This document shows positions 17,479 through 26,817 of a stretch of 64,000 nt of DNA, piece by piece. Source of the stretch: JAJKIP01 sp037200685 (GTDB lineage Bacteria > Bacteroidota > Bacteroidia > Chitinophagales > Chitinophagaceae); the NCBI GenBank assembly GCA_037200685.1, contig JBBCIG010000016.1, positions 682,001 through 746,000 of the forward strand, written 5' to 3'. The notes below the pieces were generated by a model that was given only the letters and a program-made list of their open reading frames with translations, was not told where the DNA came from and ran no database searches. Every line of letters starts with the position of its first letter. The first letter of the stretch is position 1. The translations under genes were made by a program, and so were the position numbers.

Positions 17479-18864
17479 TCATTTTCCGATACAAAACTTA
17501 CTGAATATATAATCCAGTTGATCTTCGTTAGTGATCTCACCAGTTATTTCTCCAAGATAATGGAGCCCCCGGCGGATATCTAAAGAAAGTAAATCTCCCG
17601 GGAGTTTATTATCAAGCCCTTTTTTAATATCCTGCAATGATCTTTCCGCCTCTTTCAATGCATGATAATGACGGGCATTGGTAACAATGATATTTTCTGC
17701 TTGCACCTTGCCCTGCAAAACGATATCAACGAGTTTTTCTTTCAGCACATCAATGTGCTTATTTTCTTTCGCAGAAATAAAAATAAGCGGTTCAATATCA
17801 CTTAACTTTTCTTTCACTGTTGTTTCTCCAATCATATCGATCTTATTAGCTACCAGTAAATACTTCAGGCCATTCTTTTCCATTTCCAGTTGCTGATTCC
17901 TGATCGCTGACTTCTCTTCCGCTGCATCAAATAAGTACACGACTACATCCGCCTGCTTCATTTTTTCAATACTTCTTTCTACACCGGCGCTTTCTATTAT
18001 ATCATTGGTATGCTCCCTGATGCCTGCGGTATCTATTAGCCTGAATAATATTCCCTCTATATTAATTACTTCTTCAATGGTATCCCTTGTTGTGCCGGGT
18101 ATATCACTCACAATGGCCCTGTTCTCATTCAACAAGACATTCAGCAACGTGGATTTACCTGCGTTGGGTTTACCAATGATCGCTACAGTAACTCCATTTT
18201 TTATCACATTCCCTAATTGAAAAGAATTGATCAGTTGCTGCGTTGATTGGGTGAGCTGATCAATTAAATTATGAAATGCACTTCTGTCCGCAAACTCTAC
18301 ATCCTCCTGTGAGAAATCGAGTTCCAATTCTATTAATGCGGAAAATTTAATTAGTTGTTCTCTCAACTCTTTCAATTTTTCAGAGAAACCGCCTCTCATA
18401 GTATTCAATGCGGCTTTTTGAGAAGCTTCGGTATTGCTGGCAATGATATCAGCTACGGCTTCCGCCTGCGCCAGGTCAAGTTTGCCAAACAAAAAAGCCC
18501 TTTGGGTAAACTCACCGGGTTTTGCCAACCTCGCCCCTTTTTCTATACATGCTTTTATTACTTGCTGCTGAATATAAGATGAGCCATGACAACTAATTTC
18601 TATTACATCTTCGCCGGTATAGGACCGGGGGCTTTTGTACAATGAAAGAACGACTTCATCTATTACTTTTTCATCCTGCTTTAGATAGCCCACATGTAGT
18701 GTATGAGAGGTTTGTTGCGAGATATCTTTTGATGGAAACAGGTTATTGATAATGCTAAATGCTTTTTTACCACTCAGCCTTATCACGCCAATCGCCCCGA
18801 TGCCGGGTGGGGTCGCCAATGCAACGATCGTATCATCCCATCCTGTTAATTTGTTTGCCACCAT
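17479..18864 (-). CDS. mnmE: tRNA modification GTPase MnmE
   Basis: 461 residues, typical length. With MnmG this cytosolic enzyme makes the 5-carboxymethylaminomethyl group on wobble uridine 34 of some tRNAs. The N-terminal folate-binding domain starts DTIVALATPPGIGAIGVIRLSG. The G domain (about 220-380) has GKPNAGKST (P-loop), DTAGI and NKID. The protein ends in the essential CIGK motif, whose Cys is catalytic. A -7 box lies so near the ATG (two bases) that transcription may start inside codon 1 or 2, giving a leaderless message. Confidence 0.97.
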   Translation of the reverse strand: MVANKLTGWDDTIVALATPPGIGAIGVIRLSGKKAFSIINNLFPSKDISQQTSHTLHVGYLKQDEKVIDEVVLSLYKSPRSYTGEDVIEISCHGSSYIQQQVIKACIEKGARLAKPGEFTQRAFLFGKLDLAQAEAVADIIASNTEASQKAALNTMRGGFSEKLKELREQLIKFSALIELELDFSQEDVEFADRSAFHNLIDQLTQSTQQLINSFQLGNVIKNGVTVAIIGKPNAGKSTLLNVLLNENRAIVSDIPGTTRDTIEEVINIEGILFRLIDTAGIREHTNDIIESAGVERSIEKMKQADVVVYLFDAAEEKSAIRNQQLEMEKNGLKYLLVANKIDMIGETTVKEKLSDIEPLIFISAKENKHIDVLKEKLVDIVLQGKVQAENIIVTNARHYHALKEAERSLQDIKKGLDNKLPGDLLSLDIRRGLHYLGEITGEITNEDQLDYIFSKFCIGK

Positions 18865-18865
18865 T

Positions 18866-18873
18866 CAAAAATA
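18866..18873 (-). promoter_or_regulatory. -7 box upstream of mnmE
   Basis: The minus strand reads TATTTTTG, fitting TAnnTTTG, ending two bases before the mnmE ATG. No TTG at the usual 17-23 base distance was seen. Confidence 0.4.
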
Positions 18874-18903
18874 GAGTTACTGGCGCAACCTGTAAAAACA
18901 AAA

Positions 18904-18930
18904 ATCCCCTCCTGCAATAGCGGAGGGGAT
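18904..18930 (-). terminator. intrinsic terminator after tonB
   Basis: A perfect 9-bp stem (ATCCCCTCC / GGAGGGGAT) with a 9-base loop, followed on the minus strand by a T-rich tract. It lies 21 bases after the tonB stop and closes the exbB-exbD-exbD-tonB operon. Confidence 0.85.
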
Positions 18931-18951
18931 TAAATAAATTTAAACTAGTTT

Positions 18952-19773
18952 TTATTCTGAAGCAACCTGGAATGTTATCGGCTGTTTACGATAAGCATTT
19001 ACCTGGCGACCGTTCTGCACAGCTGGTTCCCAGGCCGGGCCTCTTTTAATAACTTTCACAGCTTCTGCTTCCATGCCGTAACCATGATTAGTCAAAGCCC
19101 TTACATCACTTATACTACCATCTTTGCTCACGACAAACTGAACATATACTGTATAAGTTCCTTCCGGCGCTCCATTATCAATCGGTGCGTTAGGATTCAG
19201 GTTTCTTTCAAGGTATTTTCTCCAGGCGGCTTCACCGCCTTTGAATTTGGCTTCGATCTCCACTTTTTCAAAGATCTTATTGGGATCTTCTTTTTGCTCT
19301 TCGATTACGCCTTTTCCTTCGTCAATCACTGTCGGGGCGATAATACCTTCGTCCTTGATACCTTCCTGGTTCACCACGTCGATCTTTACTTCTTTTAATT
19401 CTTCCTGTGGTGGTGGAGGTTCCTGCACTTCCTCATCTTTTACGATTTTGGGAGGAGTGAACTGCTTCATTTCAATTTTTGGAGGCTCTGGTGGCGGAGG
19501 CGGGGGTGGAGGCGGAGGTTTTACTTCCTCTTCCTGCTTGATATCTTCCAGCGTAATTTCTTTAATATCAAGCTTCTTATCATTGCTAGATTCCAGTGTG
19601 CTCGATAACCACGAACCCAGTAATGCTAAAATAGCGACTGAGGCGGTGATGATCAGCGCACGGCCGATCCTGCTATTATAAGTTTTACGAAGCTGGTAAG
19701 CTCCATAATCCTTATTCCGGTGTTCAAAAACCAGATCAAGAATGTCGGCTGATAATATTTTGTTCGCTTCCAT
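18952..19773 (-). CDS. tonB: energy transducer TonB
   Basis: 273 residues. It passes proton-motive energy from the ExbBD motor to TonB-dependent outer-membrane receptors. An N-terminal cytosolic part (LVFEHRNKDYGAYQLRKTYN, a hallmark of Bacteroidota TonB) precedes one membrane helix (about 35-57) and a Pro-rich spacer with ten consecutive prolines near residue 92. The C-terminal TonB domain (about 180-273) includes VYVQFVVSKDGSISDV and GPAWEPAVQNGRQVNAY. It is last in the operon, and a terminator follows. Confidence 0.95.
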   Translation of the reverse strand: MEANKILSADILDLVFEHRNKDYGAYQLRKTYNSRIGRALIITASVAILALLGSWLSSTLESSNDKKLDIKEITLEDIKQEEEVKPPPPPPPPPPEPPKIEMKQFTPPKIVKDEEVQEPPPPQEELKEVKIDVVNQEGIKDEGIIAPTVIDEGKGVIEEQKEDPNKIFEKVEIEAKFKGGEAAWRKYLERNLNPNAPIDNGAPEGTYTVYVQFVVSKDGSISDVRALTNHGYGMEAEAVKVIKRGPAWEPAVQNGRQVNAYRKQPITFQVASE

Positions 19774-19829
19774 GTCTTAGTTTGTTTAAAATTAGATACG
19801 ATCAATCGATTTTTCCATAAAAAACCGGC

Positions 19830-20435
19830 TTAATTTCCTTCAGTCGCCTTAATAAGCATTTTTTCCGTGTCAGAAATTTTTACCAGGGCATAACGTTTAG
19901 CCTGGTTGATCGTCATTTCATCTAAAATATCCACTGTGTTTCTATAAGTGGCTTCTGCATCCGGTTTAATAACCACTACAAAATCCTGATCGCGGCAATC
20001 ACTGGCTGGTTTATTTTCCGCTTTCATTTTTTCTTCGCATTTAGGATCGGGATAATACCTGTCCATCACCGACTTTTTCTTATTGATGATAACATCCCGG
20101 ATTTCCTTAAAATTAGAAGATTTGAAATTAGAACCATCAGGGGCCAGCTCGCCTTCATAATAGAAAACGTGATTGTCTTTTCCCAGCATGATGGTCAGAG
20201 CGCCGGACTGTTTCGCCTTCGTCTGCTCATCTTCCTTATCTGTATCCTTGGGCATATTAAGGTTAACAGTATTGGGAGTGCTCATGGTCGTGGTAAAAAT
20301 GAAAAAGGTAATGAGCAAAAAACCCAGGTCCACCATCGGTGTCATATCCACCCTGGTAGAAAGTTTTTTCGCCTTCTTAACCCCCGGTCCTTTTTTGTGG
20401 CCGCCACTGTCGCCACCACCTTCTATACTTGCCAT
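19830..20435 (-). CDS. exbD: biopolymer transporter ExbD (first copy from tonB)
   Basis: 201 residues with the ExbD/TolR plan: cytosolic tail (RVDMTPMVDLGFLLITFFIFTT), one membrane helix with the proton-carrying Asp of MVDLGF, then a periplasmic domain (YYEGELAPDG, VVVIKPDAEATYRNTVDILDEM). It adds residues around the helix that differ from its neighbour and has an insert (EKMKAENKPASDCRDQ). It is co-transcribed between the other exbD and tonB. Confidence 0.93.
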   Translation of the reverse strand: MASIEGGGDSGGHKKGPGVKKAKKLSTRVDMTPMVDLGFLLITFFIFTTTMSTPNTVNLNMPKDTDKEDEQTKAKQSGALTIMLGKDNHVFYYEGELAPDGSNFKSSNFKEIRDVIINKKKSVMDRYYPDPKCEEKMKAENKPASDCRDQDFVVVIKPDAEATYRNTVDILDEMTINQAKRYALVKISDTEKMLIKATEGN

Positions 20436-20465
20436 GTTTAATAGGTTTTATTTAGTTCAACTGAA

Positions 20466-21140
20466 TTACTCTGTACTTGGTTTGCTTCTCACTTCAGCCA
20501 AAGCCGATCCCGCCGGTGCGTCTTCCGGGGAAGTGATAAGGTTGTATTTAAATTCCTCGTTTTTCTTCAGTGCATTTACTACACCTTCAAAAGTGGGGAA
20601 TTTAGAAATACCATCTCCTTTGATAAGGAAAAGAACACCTTTCTTCCCTGCAAAGCTCTTTTTGGCTTCTGCCAACCACCAGATCAACTCGTTATTCAGG
20701 GTATCAAGCACCGGGATGCCCGGTTGTGCGACATTTCCCATTTCCTGGGGCGGACGTGCCAGCAACTGCTTAAGGCCTGCAAAAGGAACGCCTACAGGGA
20801 AACTCAGTGCAAGCGTAGTTCCAAGATTAGTGACTTCCGCGGGAGTAAGGTTGAGGTTCCTGTTAGTGTTTATTCCTTCCGCGATTGTCTTGAAAACACC
20901 TTTATCACCTTTTACACTGACAGAAAAATAAACCTTGCTGTCCTTATCAATTGTTATCCAAATAGCATCGCTTTCTTTTAATTTATCGGCCGATACAGAG
21001 TTGGGTGTTTTCACCTCAACAGGTTCAGGCGGTTTAAATTTTGTCGCCAGCATGAAAAAGGACAGGATCAAGAACGCAACATCCACAAAGGGTGTCATAT
21101 CCGTATCCGTACTCTTTTTTGGTATTTTAACACTTGGCAT
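20466..21140 (-). CDS. exbD: biopolymer transporter ExbD (second copy)
   Basis: 224 residues. The same plan: TDTDMTPFVDVAFLILSFFML with the conserved Asp in the membrane helix, then a periplasmic domain with WITIDKDSKVYFSV and an additional stretch before the C-terminus. Two different ExbD proteins per operon are common in this group and may form a heterodimer in the ExbB pore. Confidence 0.93.
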   Translation of the reverse strand: MPSVKIPKKSTDTDMTPFVDVAFLILSFFMLATKFKPPEPVEVKTPNSVSADKLKESDAIWITIDKDSKVYFSVSVKGDKGVFKTIAEGINTNRNLNLTPAEVTNLGTTLALSFPVGVPFAGLKQLLARPPQEMGNVAQPGIPVLDTLNNELIWWLAEAKKSFAGKKGVLFLIKGDGISKFPTFEGVVNALKKNEEFKYNLITSPEDAPAGSALAEVRSKPSTE

Positions 21141-21211
21141 CGCTCTAAAAATTTTTAATGAGATGAATTAAGTTCCGATTTCCATAAAAGCTTTTCGCGT
21201 TTGCTCCCTTA

Positions 21212-22075
21212 TTATTTATACAGGGAAGCGAAGCTTTGTGTCAATGTAAATCCTGATTCATCTATACCATATGTAATAGAATCGATCTTAGTGGTAAACA
21301 CATTATACATAATTAATGATAATGCTGATGTACCGATACCCAACGCTGTATTATATAACGCTTCAGAGATACCAACCGCCAACTGAGCTGCATCACCCGC
21401 ACCGCCGCCTTCACCCAGTGAAGAGAACGATTTGATCATACCAATTACCGTTCCCAAAAGGGCGATAAGGGTACCGCATGATACAATGGTAGAAAGGAAC
21501 ACGAGGTTCTTTTGCAGCATCGGTAATTCCAGCGCTGTCGCTTCTTCTACTTCTTTTTGAATAGAAAGAACCTTTTGCTCAGTATCTAGAGCGCCTTCTC
21601 CAATCATTTCCTTGTAACGGCGAAGACCTGCTTTCATTACGTTAGCAACAGAACCGCGTTGTTTGTCGCACTCAGATAATGCAGCATCTACATTCCTGTT
21701 AGCTAAATGATATTGCACTTTGCGTATAAAATCAGAAATAGATCCGTTTCCTAATGCTTTACGGATAGTCAAAAATCTTTCAATAGAAAATACAATTACC
21801 ATTAACAACATACCAATTAACAAAGGCACGATAATCCCTCCTTCATAAATTTTGTGTAAAGCATCTTTGTGGTCCTTCAATCCCTTATAGGTAGGCCAAA
21901 ACCAGCCCTCACCTTCGCCCACAAAATATTTTGGATCTCCTAAAATAAAACGCCAGAATAAATAACCGGCAATGATACACAGAATCGGTGCAAGCCACGA
22001 AATGGCGTTACTGCTTTTCTTCGGTTGAACAGATGTAGCCTTCACTGTTGATGCAGTTGGTTTAGTCTCAGCCAT
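21212..22075 (-). CDS. exbB: ExbB/TolQ/MotA-family proton channel
   Basis: 287 residues. The first hydrophobic segment (about 30-48) is an extra N-terminal helix; then come the three ExbB helices, with the family core MLQKNLVFLSTIVSCGTLIALLGTVIGMI and GISEALYNTALGIGTSALSLI. It forms the stator pentamer that powers TonB. First gene of the operon; no TAnnTTTG box was found upstream. Confidence 0.94.
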   Translation of the reverse strand: MAETKPTASTVKATSVQPKKSSNAISWLAPILCIIAGYLFWRFILGDPKYFVGEGEGWFWPTYKGLKDHKDALHKIYEGGIIVPLLIGMLLMVIVFSIERFLTIRKALGNGSISDFIRKVQYHLANRNVDAALSECDKQRGSVANVMKAGLRRYKEMIGEGALDTEQKVLSIQKEVEEATALELPMLQKNLVFLSTIVSCGTLIALLGTVIGMIKSFSSLGEGGGAGDAAQLAVGISEALYNTALGIGTSALSLIMYNVFTTKIDSITYGIDESGFTLTQSFASLYK

Positions 22076-22156
22076 GATCTTAGTTTTTTGTGTTTTTAAA
22101 TGTTAATGAGCCTTTTAAGAAATACAATTCTAGTAAAAAAGTCGTTATAAAAATCG

Positions 22157-22181
22157 CCCCGCCATTTTTTCCATCGCGGGG
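22157..22181 (-). terminator. terminator upstream of the ABC permease stop-to-exbB gap
   Basis: A 6-bp GC stem (CCCCGC / GCGGGG) with a 13-base loop, followed on the minus strand by ATTTTTAT. It lies between the exbB promoter region and the permease gene, so it would stop read-through from exbB's upstream side on the minus strand rather than end the permease message. Confidence 0.35.
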
Positions 22182-22250
22182 AGCGTCAAGTTAAGGATTT
22201 TTTTAAAAGTAGCAACTCCCGGATAAATAATTTGATTGCTATTTTCCCAC

Positions 22251-23525
22251 TTATTCATACCGCAACGCTTCAATAGGATTCAGGCGGCCCGCCTTTAAAG
22301 CGGGATATAGACCGGCCAGTAATCCTACGACACTGCATATAATAATACCTCCAAACACCCAGTTCCAGGGAACAACAAACCCGGTGCCCAGTACCATTGA
22401 AAATAAATTACCAACCAATACGCCCAGAACTATTCCGAATAAAGCCCCCAATACGCTGATAATTATCGCTTCCAGCAAAAACTGCCGTCTCACCATTTTA
22501 CTTTTTCCACCGATGGCTTTAATAAGGCCTACCTCCTTTGTACGTTCAGACACGGAAACCAGCATGATATTCATCAACCCGATAGCCGCCCCGATCAACG
22601 TAATAAAGCCGATGACCGTTGCCGAAATCGTAAGAAATCCAAGACTGTTCATTGCTTTTTCCGCGACACTATCACTTCTGTCCAGTACAAAATTGCTTTC
22701 TTCCGTAATCGTTAGTTTACGAATGGGACGAAATGACGCTTCCGCCTCTCCCATCGCTTCACCAACGTTCAAAAGATTATCCGTCATTATCGCAATGACA
22801 TAAGACGAGTTTGACGGGAAATTTCTTTCGATGTTGTTATAACTTGTGATGATCATATTATCCCGGCTGAAACCAAGCGAAGAACCGCGGCTTGCCAGCA
22901 CACCCAATACCCTGTAGGGAATATTATTTATTTGCACCTGAGAGTTGGCAGCCTTCGTCGCTTCCCTGAATAATTTCGCGGCTACATCAAAACCTAAGAG
23001 ACAGACATTGCTCCCTGACTGCACTTCCATATTATTCATATTCCTGCCATCATTTATTGCAAATCCGTTGAGGAGCAAATAATTTTCATCCGCACCGAAG
23101 AGCATTACGTTCGGGCTGGTTTTTTTATCATCATGTGATACGATAGAATTCCTGTTGCCAAGAATGGAAAGACTGGTAATAGCCGGATAATTGTAACTCT
23201 TTACAAAAAGTTCCGCTTCATCTTTTTTTATAGGCTTATCGAGATTGGAGGTCTTTTCTTTGCGGTCGCTCTTTTTAGAAAGCTTTACTTCTTTGCGGTT
23301 TCCTCCACCAAAACGAATATTTCTTTCTTTGAAACGAATGGCGAAAGCATTTGCACCCATGGTTGAAAAACTTTCGGAGAGTTTTTGATTCATGGCTGTA
23401 ATAGCCGTAATGATGCCCACCAATGCCATGATACCAAAAGCAATGATGGCAACAGTTAAACCTGTGCGCAGCTTGTTGCTGCGGACGGTGCGGAATGCTA
23501 ATGAAAAAACATCAAGAAAACTCAT
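22251..23525 (-). CDS. ABC transporter permease, MacB/FtsX type
   Basis: 424 residues. One membrane helix near the N-terminus (residues 20-42, GLTVAIIAFGIMALVGI), a periplasmic domain of about 240 residues, then three C-terminal helices with the FtsX core (MNIMLVSVSERTKEVGLIKAIGGKSKMVRRQFLLEA split over helix 2) and the closing PALKAGRLNPIEALRYE. It belongs to the MacB-like class, which moves lipids, peptides or antibiotics in the envelope. No ATPase gene is adjacent; it must be encoded elsewhere. Confidence 0.9.
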   Translation of the reverse strand: MSFLDVFSLAFRTVRSNKLRTGLTVAIIAFGIMALVGIITAITAMNQKLSESFSTMGANAFAIRFKERNIRFGGGNRKEVKLSKKSDRKEKTSNLDKPIKKDEAELFVKSYNYPAITSLSILGNRNSIVSHDDKKTSPNVMLFGADENYLLLNGFAINDGRNMNNMEVQSGSNVCLLGFDVAAKLFREATKAANSQVQINNIPYRVLGVLASRGSSLGFSRDNMIITSYNNIERNFPSNSSYVIAIMTDNLLNVGEAMGEAEASFRPIRKLTITEESNFVLDRSDSVAEKAMNSLGFLTISATVIGFITLIGAAIGLMNIMLVSVSERTKEVGLIKAIGGKSKMVRRQFLLEAIIISVLGALFGIVLGVLVGNLFSMVLGTGFVVPWNWVFGGIIICSVVGLLAGLYPALKAGRLNPIEALRYE

Positions 23526-23717
23526 ATTATAGCAATACCCGAAATTCTCATTTTAAATCTGAAATGTCAAATTTGAATTGGCTAAGAGGGGAAGGAGAAA
23601 AAGAGAGAGCCAATTGGGGAGTGGCGAGTGGGAACAAGCAATGGGAAGGCACAAGAGACAAGAAAGATTGTTAAGGTATGATTGAAAGGAATGCTTAGGT
23701 ATTCATCGGGTGATTTG

Positions 23718-23913
23718 AAAATGCTGAGTAAAGAACAGAAAGATGAAGAGTGCGACGCAACGAAAGATGATAGTAGCTCTACCGCTGGGCAAATAAATAA
23801 ATACTTCTAAAATGCGCCGTCCCGATATACATCGGGATTTCGCTTTGCTCAACAACCGGCGATGATAGTCCACGGGATGCTGCGCATAGTAATGCAGTTG
23901 GGCTATTAAAAAA
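23718..23913 (-). repeat. intergenic repeat family 1, copy B (long form)
   Basis: The inverted counterpart of copy A, about 196 bases and roughly nine in ten positions alike by eye. It contains the hairpin CCCGATATACATCGGG, the core GTGCGACGCAAC and the end module AAATGCTGAGTAAAG. It ends four bases from the nuoN stop codon. The remainder of 23526-23916 shows only a purine-rich stretch. Confidence 0.85.
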
Positions 23914-23916
23914 ATA

Positions 23917-25287
23917 TCAGAAGTAAAGCCAGGTCAGTAATAGATCAGGGAATAGACCGAGCAGGATGATGAGCGCCGCTAAAATGATGAGCGCCACTTT
24001 GAAACTTTTTGTGACGAACACAGTTGCCGTGCCTTCTTTAAAATACATGGCCTGGATGATGCGGAAATAATAATACACACTTACGGCGGCCATGATGACA
24101 CCAAAGATGGCCAGCCACAAATACGAACCGGTGGCGAGCACTGCTTTGAGCATATAAAATTTGGCGAGGAAACCTGCGGTCATTGGAATGCCTGCCAATG
24201 ATAAAAGAAAAATAGTCAGCGTGACGGCGACAGCAGGTTGCTGTTTGGCAAGTCCATTGAAGCCTTCAAAACTATGATCGCTCAACTTATTCAACACCGC
24301 GAAAATGCCGATAGTAGCGAAACTGTAAGCCGCTGCATATAATAATATTCCTTCTTTAGCATCCTGGTTCATGGAAAAAATCGCCATGAGCATAAAGCCG
24401 GCTTGCGCAATACTGGAATACGCCAGCATTCTTTTGACGCTTTGCTGAAATACGGCCGTGATATTGCCAATGAATAATGTGGCGGCTGTGATAATAGCGA
24501 TCCATAATTTCCATTGGGCATGTAGTGCGCCAAAAGTTTCATCGAACAAACGGATGAATGCGATGAATACAGCAGCCTTTACAATTGTCGCCATGAAAGA
24601 AGTGAATACGGTAGGCGCACCGTCGTAAACATCCGGTGTCCAGAAATGGAATGGCGCCGCTGATACTTTGAATGACATGGAAAAAAGTAACAGCAACATG
24701 CCTGCTACGGGTAAAACACCCGGAGCCGTGGCCGTTAAATGCATCGCATCGACATGGAAAGTACCTTTTGCACCATATAATAAAGTGATACCCATGAGCA
24801 TGAGCCCGGTGGAGAAGGCGCCCATTAAAAAATATTTCAATGAAGCTTCGTTGCTCTTCAGGTTTCTTTTATCACTGCCCGTAAGAATATAAAGAGGAAT
24901 AGAAATAATTTCAATCCCGAGAAATAATATCAGCAATGACGTGAATGATGCGGAAAGAATGATACCGCAAAGAATAAAAAATATCAGGGCGAAGTACTCC
25001 GCGTAATCAAGGCCGACCTTTTCCATATCCTTCGCTGATAAAATAAAATAGAACAGGGTGGAAAAAATAACAATGGAAACAAATAGTAATGAAAACCTGT
25101 CAAACCGCATCATGCCTGTCACATCAATATGAAAAATAGTTTTTCCATAAGCTTCCATCACGTTGACAATAAGTAATACCACCAGCCCTGCTATGGCAAC
25201 ACCACGCACCGTGCTTTTTTGTTTCAGCAAAATTCCGCTGAACATCATGATAACACCCAAAACCGCTGATACTATTAATGCGTTCAT
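23917..25287 (-). CDS. nuoN: NADH-quinone oxidoreductase subunit N
   Basis: 456 residues, fourteen membrane helices. An antiporter-like proton-pumping subunit of complex I, with the family motifs LILFLGIEIISIPLYIL, SLKYFLMGAFSTGLML and MLAYSSIAQAGFMLMAI with buried lysines and the discontinuous helix. Last gene of the nuo operon, 8 bases after nuoM. Confidence 0.95.
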   Translation of the reverse strand: MNALIVSAVLGVIMMFSGILLKQKSTVRGVAIAGLVVLLIVNVMEAYGKTIFHIDVTGMMRFDRFSLLFVSIVIFSTLFYFILSAKDMEKVGLDYAEYFALIFFILCGIILSASFTSLLILFLGIEIISIPLYILTGSDKRNLKSNEASLKYFLMGAFSTGLMLMGITLLYGAKGTFHVDAMHLTATAPGVLPVAGMLLLLFSMSFKVSAAPFHFWTPDVYDGAPTVFTSFMATIVKAAVFIAFIRLFDETFGALHAQWKLWIAIITAATLFIGNITAVFQQSVKRMLAYSSIAQAGFMLMAIFSMNQDAKEGILLYAAAYSFATIGIFAVLNKLSDHSFEGFNGLAKQQPAVAVTLTIFLLSLAGIPMTAGFLAKFYMLKAVLATGSYLWLAIFGVIMAAVSVYYYFRIIQAMYFKEGTATVFVTKSFKVALIILAALIILLGLFPDLLLTWLYF

Positions 25288-25295
25288 ACCGCTCT

Positions 25296-26816
25296 TTACT
25301 TATTTATATAAGGAATCACCCTCGTTTTATCAATGATGATATCCGTAAAATCATTTGTTAAGTTCAGCACCGGCTGCGGGTTCACACCCATCCAGAATAT
25401 GAAAATAACAATGATGGCTAATGCAATTTTTTCTACCAATTTTATATCTCTTGCTGACTCAACCAGCGATCCCATATTTCCGTATAAAACTTTCCGGATC
25501 ATGTTCAATGTATACACCGCCGCCAGTATGATGCCGATACCCGCCAATACAGTATATAGCATGGCGAAATTTTTAGCATTCATTTTTATTGTTCCGAAAA
25601 GAGTATAGCTGCCATCGTATACATGAGAATCAAATACACCATTAAACATCATGAACTCGCCGATAAATGCATTCGTTAAAGGCAATGCGATATTGGCTAA
25701 AGCGATAATTACAAAAAAGATCGCAAGCGCCGGGGCTTTTTGGGCAAGGCCGCCCAGCTCCGACATTTTCCTTGTGCCGAATTGTTTTTCTATTACTTCT
25801 ATAATGATCCACAGGCCGATGATGTTGATGCCATGATTAAACATCTGGACCATTACCCCCTGCAATCCAATTTTAGTATCGCCAAAAATAGCAAGGCACA
25901 TCAATCCGATATGCGCAATGGAAGAATAAGCCACTAATCGTTTCAGGTCATCCTGTTTAATGGCTATTAATGAAGCGTAAATAATACCGATAACGCATAA
26001 AGAAGAAATAAGCGTTGACCAGTTACCCATCGTGAGCGGAAATAAAAATACCACCCAGCGGAGCAATCCAAATAACCCCATCTTTACCATGAGACCACTA
26101 AGTACCATCGTAGTGGCGGCTGGTGATTGCTCATATGTATCCGGCTGCCATGTATGAAAAGGAAAGATGGGCATCTTGATAGCAAAGGCTATAAAGAATA
26201 ACCAGAATAACCAGTTTTGATCATCGTAGCTAATTTCAGCGTTATAAAAAGAAGCAAGGCTAAACGACTGGTCGGCTGTTTTTGAATAGATATATAAAAT
26301 ACCGATCAGCATTAATACCGATCCAAGAAAAGTATAGATAAAGAATTTGAATGTAACAGCAATTCTTCTTTCGCCGCCCCACTGCGAGCAAAGAAAATAC
26401 ACGGGTATTAACGCAAGCTCCCAGAAAAAATAAAAGAGTAAGGCGTCTGTTGCGAGGAACACTCCCATCAATCCGGCCTGCGCCAGCAACATCAACGCAA
26501 AAAAGTTATTCGCTTTTTTATAAGTAGAATTCCATGTGCCTAAGAAAATAATCGGGTAACAAACAGCGGTCAGCAAAGTAAGTACTTTGCTCAATCCATC
26601 TAATCCTACAGAAAAACTGCTGCCGGTATTCTGCATCCATTCTGAATGATGGGATAAATAGTTGGCATCTTTCAATAACGTAAACCCAAGAAGGGAAACA
26701 CCCAACGTGACAAAGGAAGAAAATAACGCCCAGGCACGAGCGGCTTTTTCATTCTTAAAAAAGAATGAGGCCAATCCTGCCAGCAACGGAACTACTATTA
26801 ATAATACTGCGATCAT
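25296..26816 (-). CDS. nuoM: NADH-quinone oxidoreductase subunit M
   Basis: 506 residues. Antiporter-like membrane subunit that pumps protons, with FFWELALIPVYFLCSQWGG, a proton-path Lys/Glu (FWELALIP), FPFHTWQPDTYEQSPAATTM and LVAYSSIAHIGLM. One base separates it from nuoL. Intact. Confidence 0.96.
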   Translation of the reverse strand: MIAVLLIVVPLLAGLASFFFKNEKAARAWALFSSFVTLGVSLLGFTLLKDANYLSHHSEWMQNTGSSFSVGLDGLSKVLTLLTAVCYPIIFLGTWNSTYKKANNFFALMLLAQAGLMGVFLATDALLFYFFWELALIPVYFLCSQWGGERRIAVTFKFFIYTFLGSVLMLIGILYIYSKTADQSFSLASFYNAEISYDDQNWLFWLFFIAFAIKMPIFPFHTWQPDTYEQSPAATTMVLSGLMVKMGLFGLLRWVVFLFPLTMGNWSTLISSLCVIGIIYASLIAIKQDDLKRLVAYSSIAHIGLMCLAIFGDTKIGLQGVMVQMFNHGINIIGLWIIIEVIEKQFGTRKMSELGGLAQKAPALAIFFVIIALANIALPLTNAFIGEFMMFNGVFDSHVYDGSYTLFGTIKMNAKNFAMLYTVLAGIGIILAAVYTLNMIRKVLYGNMGSLVESARDIKLVEKIALAIIVIFIFWMGVNPQPVLNLTNDFTDIIIDKTRVIPYINK

Positions 26817-26817
26817 T

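Noticed and set aside
19241..19681. Gly/Ser-rich plus-strand frame
   Set aside because: Antisense to the poly-proline codons of tonB.
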